The translations under genes and the position numbers were made by a program. A stretch of DNA of 64,000 nt from Prinsepia uniflora. Taxonomy: Eukaryota; Streptophyta; Magnoliopsida; Rosales; Rosaceae. The DNA lies in the NCBI GenBank assembly GCA_032719365.1, contig CM064867.1, forward strand, positions 58,716,601-58,780,600, written 5' to 3'. The notes under the pieces were generated by a model. The model did not search any database. It was not told the DNA's origin and saw only the letters and a program-made list of their open reading frames with translations. Shown piece after piece: positions 1-12,934 of this stretch (position 1 is its first letter; every line of letters begins with the position of its first letter).

Positions 1-2418
1 ACAGAAATCCAAAAGCATTTAAAACACATTTCTATCAATCGAACCTGCTGGATCTATCTGAGTCTTTAAACTCAATATATATCTGAGTCTTTAAACTCAA
101 TCTAGGCCTCAATATAATCCGAGTCTTTAAACTCCCAAGTCTTTAAACTCAATAGGCCTACGGGGGAAATCACAACTTCCGAATCTTTAAACTCCCGAGT
201 CTTTAAACTCAATCCAGGTCTTTAAACCCAATCACATATCCGGGCCCGCCGCCGTCACATATCATATCCATGTCTTTAAACCCAATACCAGATCCAGTAA
301 ATCCAATCCAAAACCATTTCCAAATCCATGTCCAAATTCGAATTCGAAATCACCATTTCGAATACCAAGCCAAATCTGAAATCATCATTCCGAATCCAAA
401 TCAAGAATTCCACTTTTCAAGTTCTAAAACCGAATCGCAAATCTTATTTCCGAAATCTGATTCCAAAACTGAAATCACGTTTATCGAAATAACTTTTCAG
501 AATCCATTTATAAACCATTAAAATCAAATCATAATTAAAAGCCCAAAATCATAGTATCGCAACCATTATCAAATCACAGCATAAAACCATATCTCGTAAA
601 ACATGCAATTACGTAAATATCTCGAAATACATGCAAAACCGTAAATCATAAAGAGCATAAGCATAAACATAGAAATCACGTATAGAAAACATAATAAAAA
701 TTTATGCATGTATCATGAGTTAGAAAGCAAAGTCCACTCACAGACCATTCGCGTCGCCGCCTCGATACGCGTGCAATTACGCTGTTCCCGGCTAATCCCT
801 ATCACCGACCTTCCCGAACCTATCCCTAACACATACTAAGGTCACTAACTACTTCACAATGCTTCTACTAAAGTCCTATAATTTTTTCGAATTTTTAACT
901 ATTTTTAACCTAGCCTTTAAACCTTCGGACATCCCGAAACATATCGAGATGATGTTCGATCGACTAGAACCCAATCCCAAAATGTTCGTTAAATCGATTA
1001 CATCATTTCACATGTTGAACACTTCTCCCAGAACTGCCTCACGCACCCTCATGAGCCACCCAAAGGGGCTACGCGTGGTAGCCACGCGCCCACTGTTCAT
1101 CATCTTCAACCTCTCGCTCGACAGGTTTAGACCGGTTCGAACCAGCTCGGTCATACTGAACCGACGAGGGCAGTTCATCTCCATTCCTTCTTCGTTTTCA
1201 GTCCATTTCCAATTTTAATTAGTCCTATAGCTTCATCTATGTGTTTCTTATTAATCTATATAATCACAATATGAACTTAAGGCTAAAAGGTACCTTCTCG
1301 ATTCGAAGAAGAACCGGATAACTTTCGATCTTCATTCTCGGCCGTCACAGACCACTTCAGGTCTTGGTTTCATGTCCTATGGACTTGTTTCAGTCTCCAG
1401 AAGTTAAACTAAGCACCCAAATCATGTATTCATCGATCAAAGTCCAAACTGCCATTTCTAAACAAGACAGAGAAACAGATGTATGAAAACTGCTTACCTT
1501 CACCCATTTTCTCTACCGTGGACACCACCACGATCCTCACACCTTCCTAGTTCCTTTGTAAACACTAAATACAGCCAACAACTGAAGTTTCCTGGGCTTT
1601 GCATGTTGAGAGTTTCACGGTTACACACACACGACACTAGTGTTGCTCACTGATCACTTCTTTCCTCGTCTCTGTCTCTCTATTTCCTCAATCTCACACA
1701 CCACGACTCACTCTAGGTTTCACTCAGTCACACACACCTTGATCTCTCACATGATTGAACCAAGAATGCACGGCTACACTCCCCTCTGCCTGTTTTAATC
1801 GATGAAAATGTGTGAAGGGGCTAGAACCAACCAGAGAGTGGACAGTTGGCCACATGTCATTGCTCCCAGGTGAAAATATCCAACCACACAGGGACAGATG
1901 TCCCCATCCTATTGAACCATTTTCAAAATCAGCCAAAAGACCATTTTGCCCTTGGTGCACAAATTACCATTTTGCCTCTCTCACGTTTAGACCAAAATCC
2001 GAGCCGTTTGAAGTCCGATGGCAGCGTGCCGCCTGTCGTTGTACTCAGAGAATCGAGACCTACCTAATGGTCCTCGAAATACGTGAAAAATACTTGTCAT
2101 ATAAAAAGTCAACAATTTGCCCATTTTCAACCAAATTACCAAAATACCCCTCGACGTCCGAACGTCATAACTTCTTCCTCGAATGTCAGAATAGGACTTG
2201 CCACCTGTCTACGAACTCGTGACGTCCTGAAATACGCCACAGTCAATGACCCAAGTCCATTTGACCGCTCAAACTAAAAGTCAATGTTTCGCCCATTCCA
2301 TGGGTAAAACCTTCATTTCACACCGTCCGTCTGAAATCACCTAACTAATCACCGCTTAACTTCACTAATCCATCATTAATCACTAATCTAATCCCAAAAT
2401 CCAAGATGGGTCGTTACA
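1..2418 (-). mobile_element. Ty3/gypsy-type LTR, left end outside the window
   Basis: The plus strand ends in GGGTCGTTACA, the complement of a TGTAACGACCC LTR start, so the LTR lies in minus orientation. It carries the features common to the large LTRs of this window: the TTTAAA hairpin array (59-283), GTCCACTCACAG near 735, the CpG-rich ACGCGTGG block near 1070, and a donor-like GGTAAGCAG (minus strand) near 1490. The five bases after it are CCATA, but the left flank is outside the window, so no target duplication can be checked. It interrupts a second LTR that resumes at 2419. No gene was found in it; short open frames are chance. Confidence 0.8.
59..283. repeat. Array of TTTAAA-centred mini-hairpins in the LTR
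   Basis: About nine units built on GAGTCTTTAAACTC, GGTCTTTAAACCC and decayed versions, with AGGCCT and CGGGCCCG palindromes between. Ends of each unit are inverted (GAGT/ACTC), so each unit can fold into a stem of about four pairs with a six-base loop. Confidence 0.85.
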
Positions 2419-2604
2419 CCCATACCGGAAACATGTCTCGAACACGCTTCTCGAGGCTTTAAATCCCTAAATGACCTATCGAACTATCTCTGATTGACCC
2501 GAAACCACCAACATTGGATCCGGACCGTCAAAACCTTTGATATGGTACTGGTCCCACCTCGAGATTCATGCCCACGTACCCCCACGCGTGGGTAAACGTT
2601 GCTG

Positions 2605-2860
2605 GTCAAAAAGTCAATGATCAACAGTCAGGTCAATGCTGACGTCAACATGACTATTGTCAAATCTGACATGTGTCAGACCTGACAGGTGCCACGTGTT
2701 TGCATGTCAGTGACACATGGCACCACCTGATTTATCCACGTCACTCATATGTCAGGCTGACTGGGCATTGACAACATGACATGTGTCGTCCTATGACTGG
2801 GCCATGTGGCCTGACATCTGACATGATGACATCATCTGATGATGTCATCGCCATCTTCCT
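2605..2860. repeat. Cluster of TGACGTCA / TGACATGTGTCA / CACGTG palindromes
   Basis: About 250 bp densely packed with short palindromes: TGACGTCA, TGACATGTGTCA, GCCACGTG, GATGACATCATC and GATGATGTCATC. TGACGTCA and CACGTG are established core sites of plant bZIP/G-box factors. The same type of cluster recurs near 46020-46180, 50230-50530, 57290-57450 and 62680-63030. Confidence 0.6.
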
Positions 2861-3407
2861 TGCGACGAGTCAGACCTGAATGACTTAATCGGGTTGCGGA
2901 GACCTGCGACCCTGACCCAGTTCTAAATCCCCCATTTCTACCATTTCTGTTCTTCTTCCTACCAACTCGACATCAACCCAGAAATTGATCTATTGAACAA
3001 AAAACACCAAAATCCACCTGGAAATTACCTGTCTATGGATGAATAGTAACTGTGATCTTCCACCACTGTTTCCCATCGACTCCGACCACCACTACCCTCG
3101 AAATCAACCCCTACAAGGCCGTACAAACCCTAGAAACAGATTAGGATCAATTAAACCCTTCAACAAACGTTAAAACTCGATTTTCCAATTTTGGGTCAAA
3201 AACGGTTTCGGGTTCTTACCTCCGTCGTGGGTCTGCCATGCTCCGTCGTCCCTCTTCATTCCTCTAGTCTCACCCTCCATTCCTCTGTCCCTCAAAGGTC
3301 TCAAGAAGGTGATGGAATGAAGATGGAATGGCGGTGGGGTGCGTTTTCGGGTATGAATGGAATAGGAAGGGGGATGGTAGATGCATGTATGTGTAATGGG
3401 GAGTAAT

Positions 3408-3433
3408 GGATGAGTGACACTTGACACTCATCC
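3408..3433. promoter_or_regulatory. Conserved perfect hairpin in LTR
   Basis: GGATGAGTG...CACTCATCC inverted repeat with a short CTT-type loop, lying beside a TATA-like CAGATATT (minus-strand sense). The same hairpin, with base changes, occurs in the LTRs at about 4480, 8043, 39999, 46750, 54114, 58062 and 61602. Role unknown; its position near the likely transcription start is inference. Confidence 0.55.
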
Positions 3434-3787
3434 ATTGGGCCTGAACACAAATATCTAGGCCCATTAAATGACAAATGTCAACTTGCCTCGTAGAGTGTGT
3501 CATCGTAAATAGTACGTACAATTGTTCTTGACTCGTAACTTTCCCATACGATGTTCAATTTCGACGTGTCGCTTGTCTACGAACTCGTATCATCTCGATC
3601 TACTCAATAGACCTCGATTCGCGTGCCTTTGACCTCTCGGGTCAAAAGTTAACTTTTTACCCTCGTCTAGGGGCAAAATCTTAATTTCGCCCTAATCGTC
3701 TGATAATCCTCGTCTAAGTCTCGATTAGTCTTGCTAATCCTCGATTAATTCGTAATTAATCCCGTAAATTCGGGATGGGTCGTTACA

Positions 3788-4134
3788 AGGGTAACTCCAA
3801 TAATGGAGTATTTGGTTGATTGAAATAGAGGATATGAAAATATATATGGATTTTACCATAAAAGACCTATATAATATTGATTCGGAGACTACCATTGCTT
3901 ATTTAACTTGTTAAATTTGAATATGACCCAGATCTATTTTTTGAGTACTCTGTAGATTCTAAAAGAAGATTGGATAATTTTATTTTGGAGATATTCACAG
4001 TGTCTAATGGATTACAATTGCTTTGGTGATGTGATTTTTTTTATAGCACTTATAGCAGAAATTGGTATCGAAAGCCTTTGGTTATGATATTAGATATGGA
4101 CCACTACAATGGAACTACAATATTTGGCTTTCCA
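3788..4134. other. AT-rich spacer, no gene seen
   Basis: About 350 bp of AT-rich sequence between two LTR remnants. It lacks the LTR motifs seen on both sides and may be a relic of the ancestral locus. No open frame of note and no recognised repeat. Confidence 0.5.
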
Positions 4135-4873
4135 TGTAACAACCCATCCCAAATCTACGGATTACTTAAGGACTAATTGAGGATTATCAAGACTAACCGG
4201 GAATTAGTCGAGAATTTTTCGGACAGTAGGCGTAAAATGACAATTTTGCCCTTGGAATGGGCAAAATGTTGACTTTTGACCTAGGAGGTTAAATTCACGA
4301 GGATCGAGGATCGTTACGTAGATCGAAAGGATATGAGTCTATAGACAAATGGCACGTCAAAATTGGACATCGTATGGGAAAGTTACGGGTCACGAAAGGA
4401 AAACAGGACTATTGACGTTTTACGAGGAAAATGTACAATTGGCTTGTTTGGATTGGGTCAAAATCTGGGTGGACCAATTGATGAGTGACAAGTGTCCCTC
4501 ATCTAATTGGCCCCATATACCCATAATTTTGGGATCCAATATTTTTTCATCTTCATCTCCTTTGTTTCTCTCTAACCTGAAAACTCACCCCCCCACCCCC
4601 CACCCCCACCCCCCAAAAACCTCCATCACCATTCCCTTTAGCTCAGACCAAATAGAAAAAGAGACTGAGGGTGGGTGAAAGACGGGGAGGCGACGTAAGA
4701 CAAAACGGAGCCGCCGTGGTCGGCGGAGGAAACCGCAAAACAGGTAACTCGAAACCCATTTTGGACTTTGAGTTTGGTTTTCGATTTCTAGACGTTTAGG
4801 AGGTTTGTAACGTTTGGGTTGTGTTCCTGGTGTCGGTACGAGTGTCTGGGGACTAAAAAAAAAGGATTGGAGA
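4135..4873 (+). mobile_element. Plus-strand LTR, left part
   Basis: Begins TGTAACAACCCATCCC, the sense-strand LTR start of this superfamily. It contains the GATGAGTGACAAGTGTCC hairpin near 4480, C-rich runs at 4590-4617 and the donor-like ACAG|GTAACTC at about 4740. It is cut at 4873 by the solo LTR that follows; its own sequence resumes at 7644, after the duplicated GGAGA. Confidence 0.75.
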
Positions 4874-7638
4874 TGTAACAACCCGTACCTTCGAGAAGGG
4901 TATAAATGTAAGTTTTGTAAATATTTGTATGAAAGGATGATTTTGCCCTTGTGAATAGTGCGTCAAAAGTTGACTTTTTGATTGACCAGTTGGATGAGTG
5001 TTGACCATTGACCGTGACGTAGTTTAGGACGTCACGAGTCCGTAGACAGGTGGCAAGTTCGATTCGGACAAAAGGAGAAAAAGTTATGACGTTCGGAAGA
5101 TGAGGGCGTTACTGTAATTTTGAGTAAGTGAGGAAAATGTTGACTTTTTGGAGGGCTTGTGATTTTCACGTAGACCGAGGACCGTTGGATAGGACTCGAC
5201 GTCCTGAGTACAACGACAGGCGGCATGCTGTCATCGGACGTCGGATGAAATAGTTACGGGTCTGGAAAGTTCAAGGGTAAAACGGTAATTTTTATAACTA
5301 GGGGTATTTTAGTCTTTTTCTCCTCAGCCCAATCAGATCAGGACAATTGGATTAGTGGGATTGGATAGTTATGTTGCTGTCCATAGGATGATGGACACGT
5401 GGGAGAGGCCTAGAGGTTTCTAGGGAGATTTGTGTGTGCACGGCCACAAAATGTTCAAATTGAAACCGTGTAATTGGTTTCGAACACAGAAAACAGAGGG
5501 GAAAACTTGGAGAGACAGTGATCGATTCAGGGTGTGAGTGAGTGAAGAGTAAATTGAGAGAGTGACAGAGAGACAAGGCTGAGCTGGTGATCGTGTTTTG
5601 GTGGAGGAATAGTGCACGGGGACACGACGGCGGACGGCTGGATTTTTGGAGAAAATAGAGAGATGGTGGACTGTGGCGGTGGTTGTGTCGTGTGGTGGCT
5701 CAAACCAAGACAGTGGGAGGCTCAGGTGGTTGCAGGGAACCCAACGAACACCGTGGCACGCGGCGGTGCACACGGTGGAGACTGAATCGAAAGGTAAGCT
5801 CAATTCCTCTGTTTTTCCCGTGAATTTCAATTCGAAAGTCATGGACCTAGGGCTAGAGTCGAGGGATTTGGTGGTCGTCGTGAGACTCCTGGAGGTCCCA
5901 GGAGTCGTTTGGTTGTGGTACTGTGCCGGGGGAGGACCTGGGCGGCCAGCGGCCAAAACAGGGGCCACGGGCTCAGTTTTTCGAGGGAGAAATCATGTGG
6001 TTTTGGGCCGTGAATTTCAATTGTAAGGACATGGGAAGGTTGCTAGGGACTGGACGATGCCAATGGAGAAGAAATGTGGAATAATGGTGGAGGAATCACA
6101 GAGAACCGGTCACGCCGGTTCAACTGTGTTGAACCGGGTGGCTCGAGGTTGAAGGAGCACTATAGCAGGCGCGTGAGGCCCACGCGCAGCCACTTTGGGC
6201 GGCGTGTGGAGGCGCGTGGGGAGGATTCCGGCCAAGCTTCCAACATGGTTTTGGTTCTAAATGTCCTAAGGAATCCATTGGTATGATTTTCGGGTTAATC
6301 GGACGATGTTGTGAGATTGTTCGGGAATCCGGACGGTTTAGGGTTTAAGATTAAAATATTAATAAATTCCCGAAAAATTGGGGAAATTAGGGTTAGTATC
6401 CTTGATGTATTTGTGACCCTATTTGGTGCATATTGATAGGACGGGAGACGCCTGAGACGGTCGAGGAGCGCACGGAGCGCGATTGACTCGTTCTGATTCA
6501 TGAGTGGACTCTTTCTCTCTTTCGAGCATGCCTAACTGTTTTTATTGATTTTTTATGATATTAAATGTGTTTTTATGCTTCTTAATGATGATTATATGTG
6601 GTTGATATGTTTGCATGTTTTTCGAGACATTTCTGGGATTTTGCACGTTTTTCGAGAAAAAGTTGGATTTCGGATTTTGATGCCATATTTAGGGATTTCA
6701 ATCTATAATTGTTTTCTGATGATGATGAATGGATTATGAAACATAATTTGTGATTAAATGTGGGGTTTGGTTTAAAAGTAGATTTCCGGATTTGGGTTCG
6801 GAATGGCGGTTCTGAACGCCGGATGGGCTTCGAACCGGGGATTTTGAATTCGAGTTTGGCTATGGATTTAGAATTGGTTTTTCATTGGATTTGGATTGGA
6901 TTTGCTGGATCTGGATATTGGGTTTAAAGACCCGGATGTTCTGATTGACGGGGGACGGGCCCGGATTGAGTTTAAAGACTCGGGAGTTTAAAGACTCTGA
7001 TATTTACGATATTACCCCCCGTAGGCCTATTGAGTTTAAAGACTCGGGAGTTTAAAGACTCGGATATTATTGAGGCCTGGTTGAGTTTAAAGACTCGGAT
7101 AGACCCAGCAGGTTTGATCGTAAAATGATGGGTTGATATTCACGATTTCACGATGCTTATGATATGAGTTTTATATCCGTTTTATAGTGTTTCTGTTTCT
7201 TATGATGTTTTATGTTATGGTTTGCTAATACATAGTTGGGCATGCATGTTTTCAAAACGGAGGGAACAAATATTATTATTGTTTTCTTAACTCTAATTTG
7301 ATGAGAAACTTTTTTTGAAACTTTTATTACCCTTAGTCCACTCACACTTTTGGTTTAAATTTTCCCTCCAGGTCGTGGTGATAGCGTCGGGGTGAACGTT
7401 GAGGCAGGAATCGAGGCATAGAGCTTACGACGTTATTCCGTTACGAGACTAGCATAGTAGGATTTTGTGCCCATTTTGTAGGACTATGCTCTGACTTACA
7501 GTTGTATTATATTTACTCCTTCGTCTGATAATTATACTTATGGTGGTATTAAGGTTATTTTGGTACTTTAGGTGTGATTGTCAGACGGGAGCAGGGTTCA
7601 TCCCGGGTATCGAGGTGATATTGGGACGGGTCCTGACA
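4874..7638 (+). mobile_element. Solo LTR with perfect 5-bp TSD (GGAGA)
   Basis: Begins TGTAACAACCCGTACC and ends GGGACGGGTCCTGACA. The five bases before it (4869-4873) and after it (7639-7643) are both GGAGA, which fixes both ends. No internal domain is present, so the element was reduced to a single LTR. Inside lie a donor-like AAG|GTAAGC at 5793/5794, the CpG-rich block near 6165-6215, GAGTGGAC near 6503, the hairpin array at 6960-7105, GTCCACTCACAC near 7336 and an acceptor-like CCCTCCAG|GTCGTGG at 7371/7372. Confidence 0.92.
6960..7105. repeat. Hairpin array, reverse form (GAGTTTAAAGACTC)
   Basis: Six copies of GAGTTTAAAGACTC, the reverse complement of the unit in minus-strand LTRs, some in head-to-tail pairs, with AGGCCT between. 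A GGGTTTAAAGACCC unit (GAGT/ACTC changed to GGGT/ACCC on both sides of the stem) lies just upstream near 6920. Confidence 0.85.
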
Positions 7639-7643
7639 GGAGA

Positions 7644-10133
7644 GGCTGGGATCGATGGGAAAGCAAGGTTGCAGGTGGCCATCACTGTTCAACATTTGGA
7701 ACGTGCAATCTCGACCCTTTTCGCTAGTTCTGGGTTCATAGATCTCTTTTAGGGATCACGACGATCACATAGGAACAAACGGGGTCAAAAATGGTTCAGG
7801 AATGAGTGAAAACGAGTCGGGTCAGGTCGAGGGTCCGGTCGACCCATTGTAGGGAACTTATCTAGGTCGACCTTCGAGACAAGCTTATCTCGAAATACGT
7901 TGGTCAAAGTGATGAGCCACCGGGGGGTAGGGGGTTAGTTATGGGTCTAAAATGGTTCTTTGTGTACGTAATGAGGTATGAGCATTTTATTCATTTTCAT
8001 TAAAAGTGATGAGCCACCTTAGTTGTAAACTGAGGTCCGGTTTGGTGACAAGTGTCACCTTGGGAACATTGAAGTGTCCTTCACAACCTAGCTTCCTACC
8101 TGTAAACCCAAACTAAATTCGAAGATTTTACTTGATAAAAAATAAACAAAAAAGAAGAAACATAGAGAAGAAGAAAAATAGAGTAACACAGAAAAAAGAA
8201 AGGAAGAACAAAGAAAAGAGGAAGAAAAATAGAAGAGTTGGACGGTGGAATAAAATCAAGTTGCTGAGGAACATGAGTGGAACACATCAACCAGTGTCAT
8301 ATCAAAATCCCAATTTAGTTTTGGGCATGGAAGCTTGAAATTAAGGGCACCAGTGGACTCCAACGACAAATATGAGCAAATCCAACTCAATTAGAGGTTG
8401 TTAGACTCAGGAAACACACAGAACACAACATTCGACATTTACCGAAACTTCAAGATTTGTGTCTATGACTTCTAGGTCATTTTATTTAATTTTGAGATCA
8501 TATTACTGTTCCTAGAATTGATTAGAGTAGAATTTACATTTAAAACAGAAAAAATGGTGAAGTTTGGATGGATTTAGGACCGGGCCTGGTCGCCTGGGTC
8601 GGGACCCGGTTGCAGACCCAAAAGTCGACTTGGTTGGAGGTAAGGGATGACAAGCACGTGGGAGAGCAACACCCAGTTGTCCACTGGCATCTGGCGGTGC
8701 GCGACGACATTCCTCCTGTCCTGACTAATATATGTTTTAATGTATTCGATGTTACTAACATTTTGGCGTAGGTTTCATGTTGATTGGATATCGTCTCAGG
8801 GGTAATTTTGCGTGTCCGAAGTGTTAATATACAAGTTTTAAATATGCTTAATACTCTGGGAATTAGGGATTTGGATATGAGATTACTTTGGACATTATTG
8901 ACCCTCGATTATGATTTTCGACAGACCAGATTACTCTCGGGACTTCAGAGGAGCGCACAGCTTGGGAATTGAGCTTCTTGGATAAATTGTGAGTGGACTT
9001 TTGTTTTATAACTAGGATGGATGCATAAATAAAATATTTTAATTGTTTTATTACATGAGATTGATTGAAATGGGCTGAATAAATAATTCTAACTGTGTGT
9101 TTGGCGATTTTCTGCATTAAGAATATTTATTAAGAATTTACTTTTCGACACAGGTTTTATGATTGTTTTGTGGAAATAGTTTTTTGGGATTAGCCCTGGG
9201 TTGAAATGTTTTGACTTGTTTTTTAGCCAAGGATTTATGTAAAATCCAGTTTTGGCTTGGTTTAATAAATTTTTTTCCACTGTTGACCATTCTTGTGAGG
9301 TTTGATCAACTTTCAGACATCATTGGTGTTCGCTTCAGCCAGGTCCTGAGACTGGTGATATTATTCGAACATCTTTCGAAAACATAGCTGGATCCCGGGC
9401 TCGCCACCCAAGCGTCGTCAATCCTAGAGATGTGAGTCAAATGTCATCAAAGCTTGACTCTATAGACCCCAAGGATGTCTATGCGTAGTACAAAGTATTC
9501 TACTATTTGAGGCCAGGCCATTAAAGATTGCTTATATTTGATAACACATATTTGTGTCCAAGTTGTGTTTCAAGATTTTTGTAAATGGGGATTTTAGGGA
9601 ATTGTTGGCTATGAACATTTTACATGCATTTTATGATTTTGTGGGATAAATAGATTATTTGTTATTTTATTCCGAAATCCGGTTGTTTACGGTTTATTTT
9701 ATGCATGCATTGTTTAATAATTGGAGAGAAAAAAGGCTTATTTTTTTGGAAATGTATTTCCAATTGATTGTTTTTGTCCACTCACACTTTTACTAGCTTT
9801 GTATTCCTTCCAGGCCATTTCATAAGGACATGGGCTGATTTTGAGACAGAGACATAATTTCACCACTACGTACTCGTTGACCTTTCAAAGTAGGACTGTG
9901 TACTTCTATTATACGATTACCTAGATGCTCTATTTTACCGTTAAACAGTTTTTTCCTGATAGTTTAAGCAGTTAAGAGGATTTAGTTTCTATTTTTGGTT
10001 ATTCTTTATCTGACAGGTTTTCTCATATTTACATTTTCATAGTCTAGGGGTATCTTTGGAACGTTGGTCTAGCTGTCAGACAGGAGCAGACCCTTTCACG
10101 ATTATCAAAGTATTTTCAGGAGAGGTCCTATCA
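7644..10133 (+). mobile_element. Plus-strand LTR-derived sequence, right part
   Basis: Continues the LTR cut at 4873 and ends in the LTR-terminal-like GAGAGGTCCTATCA. It has GTGAGTGGAC near 8987, GTCCACTCACAC near 9777 and an acceptor-like CCTTCCAG near 9808-9814. A second GTGACAAGTGTCAC hairpin near 8045 and a purine-rich stretch at 8150-8250 suggest it may be a composite of two LTR copies; I could not find the internal join. No gene. Confidence 0.55.
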
Positions 10134-10817
10134 ACATGTGTCCTAGGGTATTGAATGAGTGGTGGCAATTCGTTTGGAATTTAAGGAAGTGTTGTTACTG
10201 CATGGGTAACTATGCCGACCAGGTAGCGCCAGCTGGCCGCGGCGGTGGGTGGTGTCAGCTGACAGCCAACTAGGGATGACCCGATAGACAATTATGTGTG
10301 ATAGGTCAGGGGGTTCCGTGGTTTGTGACATTGATCTTCTTTCTGGTGGTCGGTTAAAATTGTATAAACAGGGTTGGAGCGAAAAAAATGGAAGACAAAG
10401 ATAGAGAATAAGAATCTAAAGTCGTGGAGGAAAAAAAGCTTGGCAAAGATGTACAAACATGAAGTCCAAAAAAACTTGGGTTTGGTTGATTTTGTCGTTT
10501 TTGATAAGTTGATGAATGTTGAGTAGGCATTTAAGTTTTGTTTTTAGTTTAGTTTTTTAATTTATTTTAAAATTGTATTATTTATGTAAGTTTTAATTAT
10601 TTTTAATCCACATGGATCCAACTCAAAATGAATAGTTGACTAAAAATTCTCTGGTAGCACAGATGCAAATTTCTTTCCTTGCAAGATCCATTGTTCTAAC
10701 ACTTCTCAAAAGGAAGTTTAACACTCTACAGTGCTCTTGAATTTCATTTTACAATTGCCGAATTTTGGTAAAAATTGCAAAAGCCTGTTTGCAGCATCTA
10801 TTGTTGCTATGCGTGCT
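10134..10817. other. Unassigned spacer, no gene seen
   Basis: About 680 bp between LTR-derived sequences, with a short GC-rich patch (10200-10270) and then A/T-rich sequence. No recognised coding similarity or repeat structure. Confidence 0.4.
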
Positions 10818-12918
10818 TGACACGACCGCCCTCGAAGGGACATTGATAACCGTGCCCGGTCCTGCTCCCGTCTGGCAAGTCGACCGGGATTCCCAACTAA
10901 CCCTCAGTGCTTGCCAAACCAGGGATAGCCACACGTGTACTTACTCATGCCTCCGCCTCTCGATCAGCCTCGATCAACGCGCCACGACCTGGAGGGTCAA
11001 TAAAAAAAATACAAAAGGTGTGAGTGGACAAAAATAAATCGGTTTGTAAAACAGTTACAGAAATACATTTCTATCCTCCACGTAAAGCCAATGCATGCAT
11101 TCGAAAATCATTTCGCATTCCATTACATTTTCAACATAAGAAAACCGTGCATGATCATAGAAATCATAGAAATAATTATGCATGCGTTAAATTTTGAAAG
11201 CAACGACCATTCACACACCGTCCATAACATCCGTTTTCGCGCTGCACGCATTCCCGTAATTTTCGACAATTTCCGGACATCTCAAATCCTGTCTGAAAAC
11301 ATACTTTAGTGTCACTAAAGACTCAAATAACCACATACTAATTTCCCATAATTTTTGGGGATTTAAACGTTCCATAAAATCGTAACATAAACCTTCGGAC
11401 CCTCGAAACAACGCCGAAACGGTGTACGATAACTTCGAAACCAACGCTAAAATGTTCGTTACATTGTATAGGATAAAAGTTATGTTGACCTCACCTTGGA
11501 ATTCGTGCCCACGCGTCGTCACTAGCCGCCGTGAGTGGCTGCGCATGACACCCACGCACCTGCTACAGTGTCAAGCACTGTTCATCTCCTTCCTCGCCCG
11601 TTTCCCTGGTAAACGGGTCTGCAACCCGTGTCTTGACCCGATTCAATCCCCGCGAATAACCACTTAATTCCTTTAATTAAACTCTCAGATAGCATCGTAA
11701 TGGACTTAATTAAGGTTCTGTTTTACTCATTCAAGTCGACATGGCCTGAAACCAGCTCAATCGAACACGGGTCCTAATCGGGTTCAATGTTCCAATTCAT
11801 CACACAGTCACAGTTTCTTTCAATTAATTAGTTGGGAAGCTTCATATACTCACTCTAAGGATTATTTCACAATTAATTTCACAAGAACTCACCTCAATCA
11901 CCATGACTCCAAGCTCGAATTTTCCGGCCATCCACCACGTCCGTCCATGGCTCCAGGAGCTTCGAAAATGGTCACACTTGATTTGGATCGACTCATTAAG
12001 GTTCCAGGAAGCTTATTCGGACCTTAAATAGGCTTGGGCTGGCCTAAAACCGAAATTCGAATTTTAATTTATCAAAAACCAGTTTCGGATTTTTTGAACT
12101 TTCCCTCACCATTTTCCTCTCATTTTTCCATCTCTCCATCTCAGAGCACCTCTCTCAGTCCCTTAATCTCCTTCCCGTTCACAATTGCACTCAGTTTGGC
12201 CTTGGAAAGGCTGATCACGCGTGGGAAAGCACTCTGTTTTCTTCCCGTTTCAGAGACACCAATGGCAGAGAAAAGCATCCGTGCACTCACCCGTACTCTC
12301 CTACTTCCCACACAAGGCATAAACATTCCATTATCCATTAAACAACTCCTCAGCCCATCAATTCACCACATAAACAATCCACCGTCGTGCACTGATCATG
12401 TTCCCCATACACGCCTGTTCAAAGCAGCAGCCCAAAATTACCATTTTACCCTCCTTATGACCAATTACCAAAATGCCCCTCACGCAACTAGACACGTAAC
12501 TTGGTCCTTCGGACTCCGATCGACGCGTGACGCCTGTCTACGGACTCAGGGAATCGAGACCTTCCTAACGGTCCTTGGCCCTTGGCCATCAGACCTCCTG
12601 ATCAAAAAGTCAACATTTTCCCCTTTTCGTCCAAATTACGAAAATGCCCTTTGACTTCCGAATGTCATAACTTTCACCACGAACGTCGGAATCGAACGTA
12701 CCACCTGCCTATGAACTCGTGACGTCCCAAACTACGTCACGGTCATTAGTCAAAGTCCATTTGACCGTCCGAATTAAAGGTCAACGTTTTACCCATGACT
12801 AGGGGCAAAACGGTCATTTTGCATCGTTCGTCCGATTTTGCCCAACTAATCACCGATTAACCCTGCTAATCATGATTAGTTAGTAATCTAATCCCGAATT
12901 CCGGGACGGGTCGTTACA
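10818..12918 (-). mobile_element. 3' LTR of a non-autonomous (LARD-like) retrotransposon
   Basis: The plus strand reads TGACACGACC...GGGTCGTTACA, so the element is in minus orientation and this is its 3' LTR. The first 150 bp match the truncated right LTR at 15810 (shared GGACATTGATAACCGTGCCC). It carries GTGAGTGGAC near 11020, the CpG-rich block at 11505-11570 and a donor-like GAG|GTGAGTTC (minus strand) near 11890. It is 2.1 kb, shorter than the other LTRs here, mainly because the hairpin-array region is contracted. Confidence 0.8.
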
Positions 12919-12934
12919 ACCTTCCCCCCTTAAA
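12919..12934 (-). promoter_or_regulatory. Polypurine tract of the LARD-like element
   Basis: The plus strand immediately after the LTR end is ACCTTCCCCCCTTAA, giving TTAAGGGGGGAAGGT in element sense, as expected for plus-strand priming next to a 3' LTR. Confidence 0.75.

Larger units (their letters stand above)
2419..3787 (-). mobile_element. Partial LTR (right part), interrupted by the preceding LTR
   Basis: The sequence resembles the second half of the LTRs at 38537-47111 and 55610-58418: an ACCAACATTGGATCC block, a palindrome cluster at 2610-2860, a donor-like GGTAAGAACCC (minus strand, about 3213-3223) and the GGATGAGTGAC hairpin at 3408-3433. It ends in GGGTCGTTACA at 3787. Its left half must lie beyond the window start, left of the inserted LTR. 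No gene seen. Confidence 0.7.

Noticed and set aside
59..283. CRISPR-like spaced repeats
   Set aside because: Spacing is irregular, units are degenerate, and the array sits inside a plant LTR; CRISPR is not expected in a plant nucleus.
5420..5968. 182-codon open frame on the minus strand
   Set aside because: It lies within a solo LTR with defined ends and is rich in Pro, Ser and Thr without any domain; GC-rich LTR sequence is open by chance in several frames here.
4135..10133. Target duplication for the outer plus-strand LTR
   Set aside because: The bases before 4135 (TTCCA) do not match those after 10133 or 10136, so no duplication could be claimed.
12034..12654. 206-codon open frame on the plus strand
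   Set aside because: It is antisense to the LTR of the LARD-like element and its residues follow LTR motifs found in non-coding copies elsewhere.
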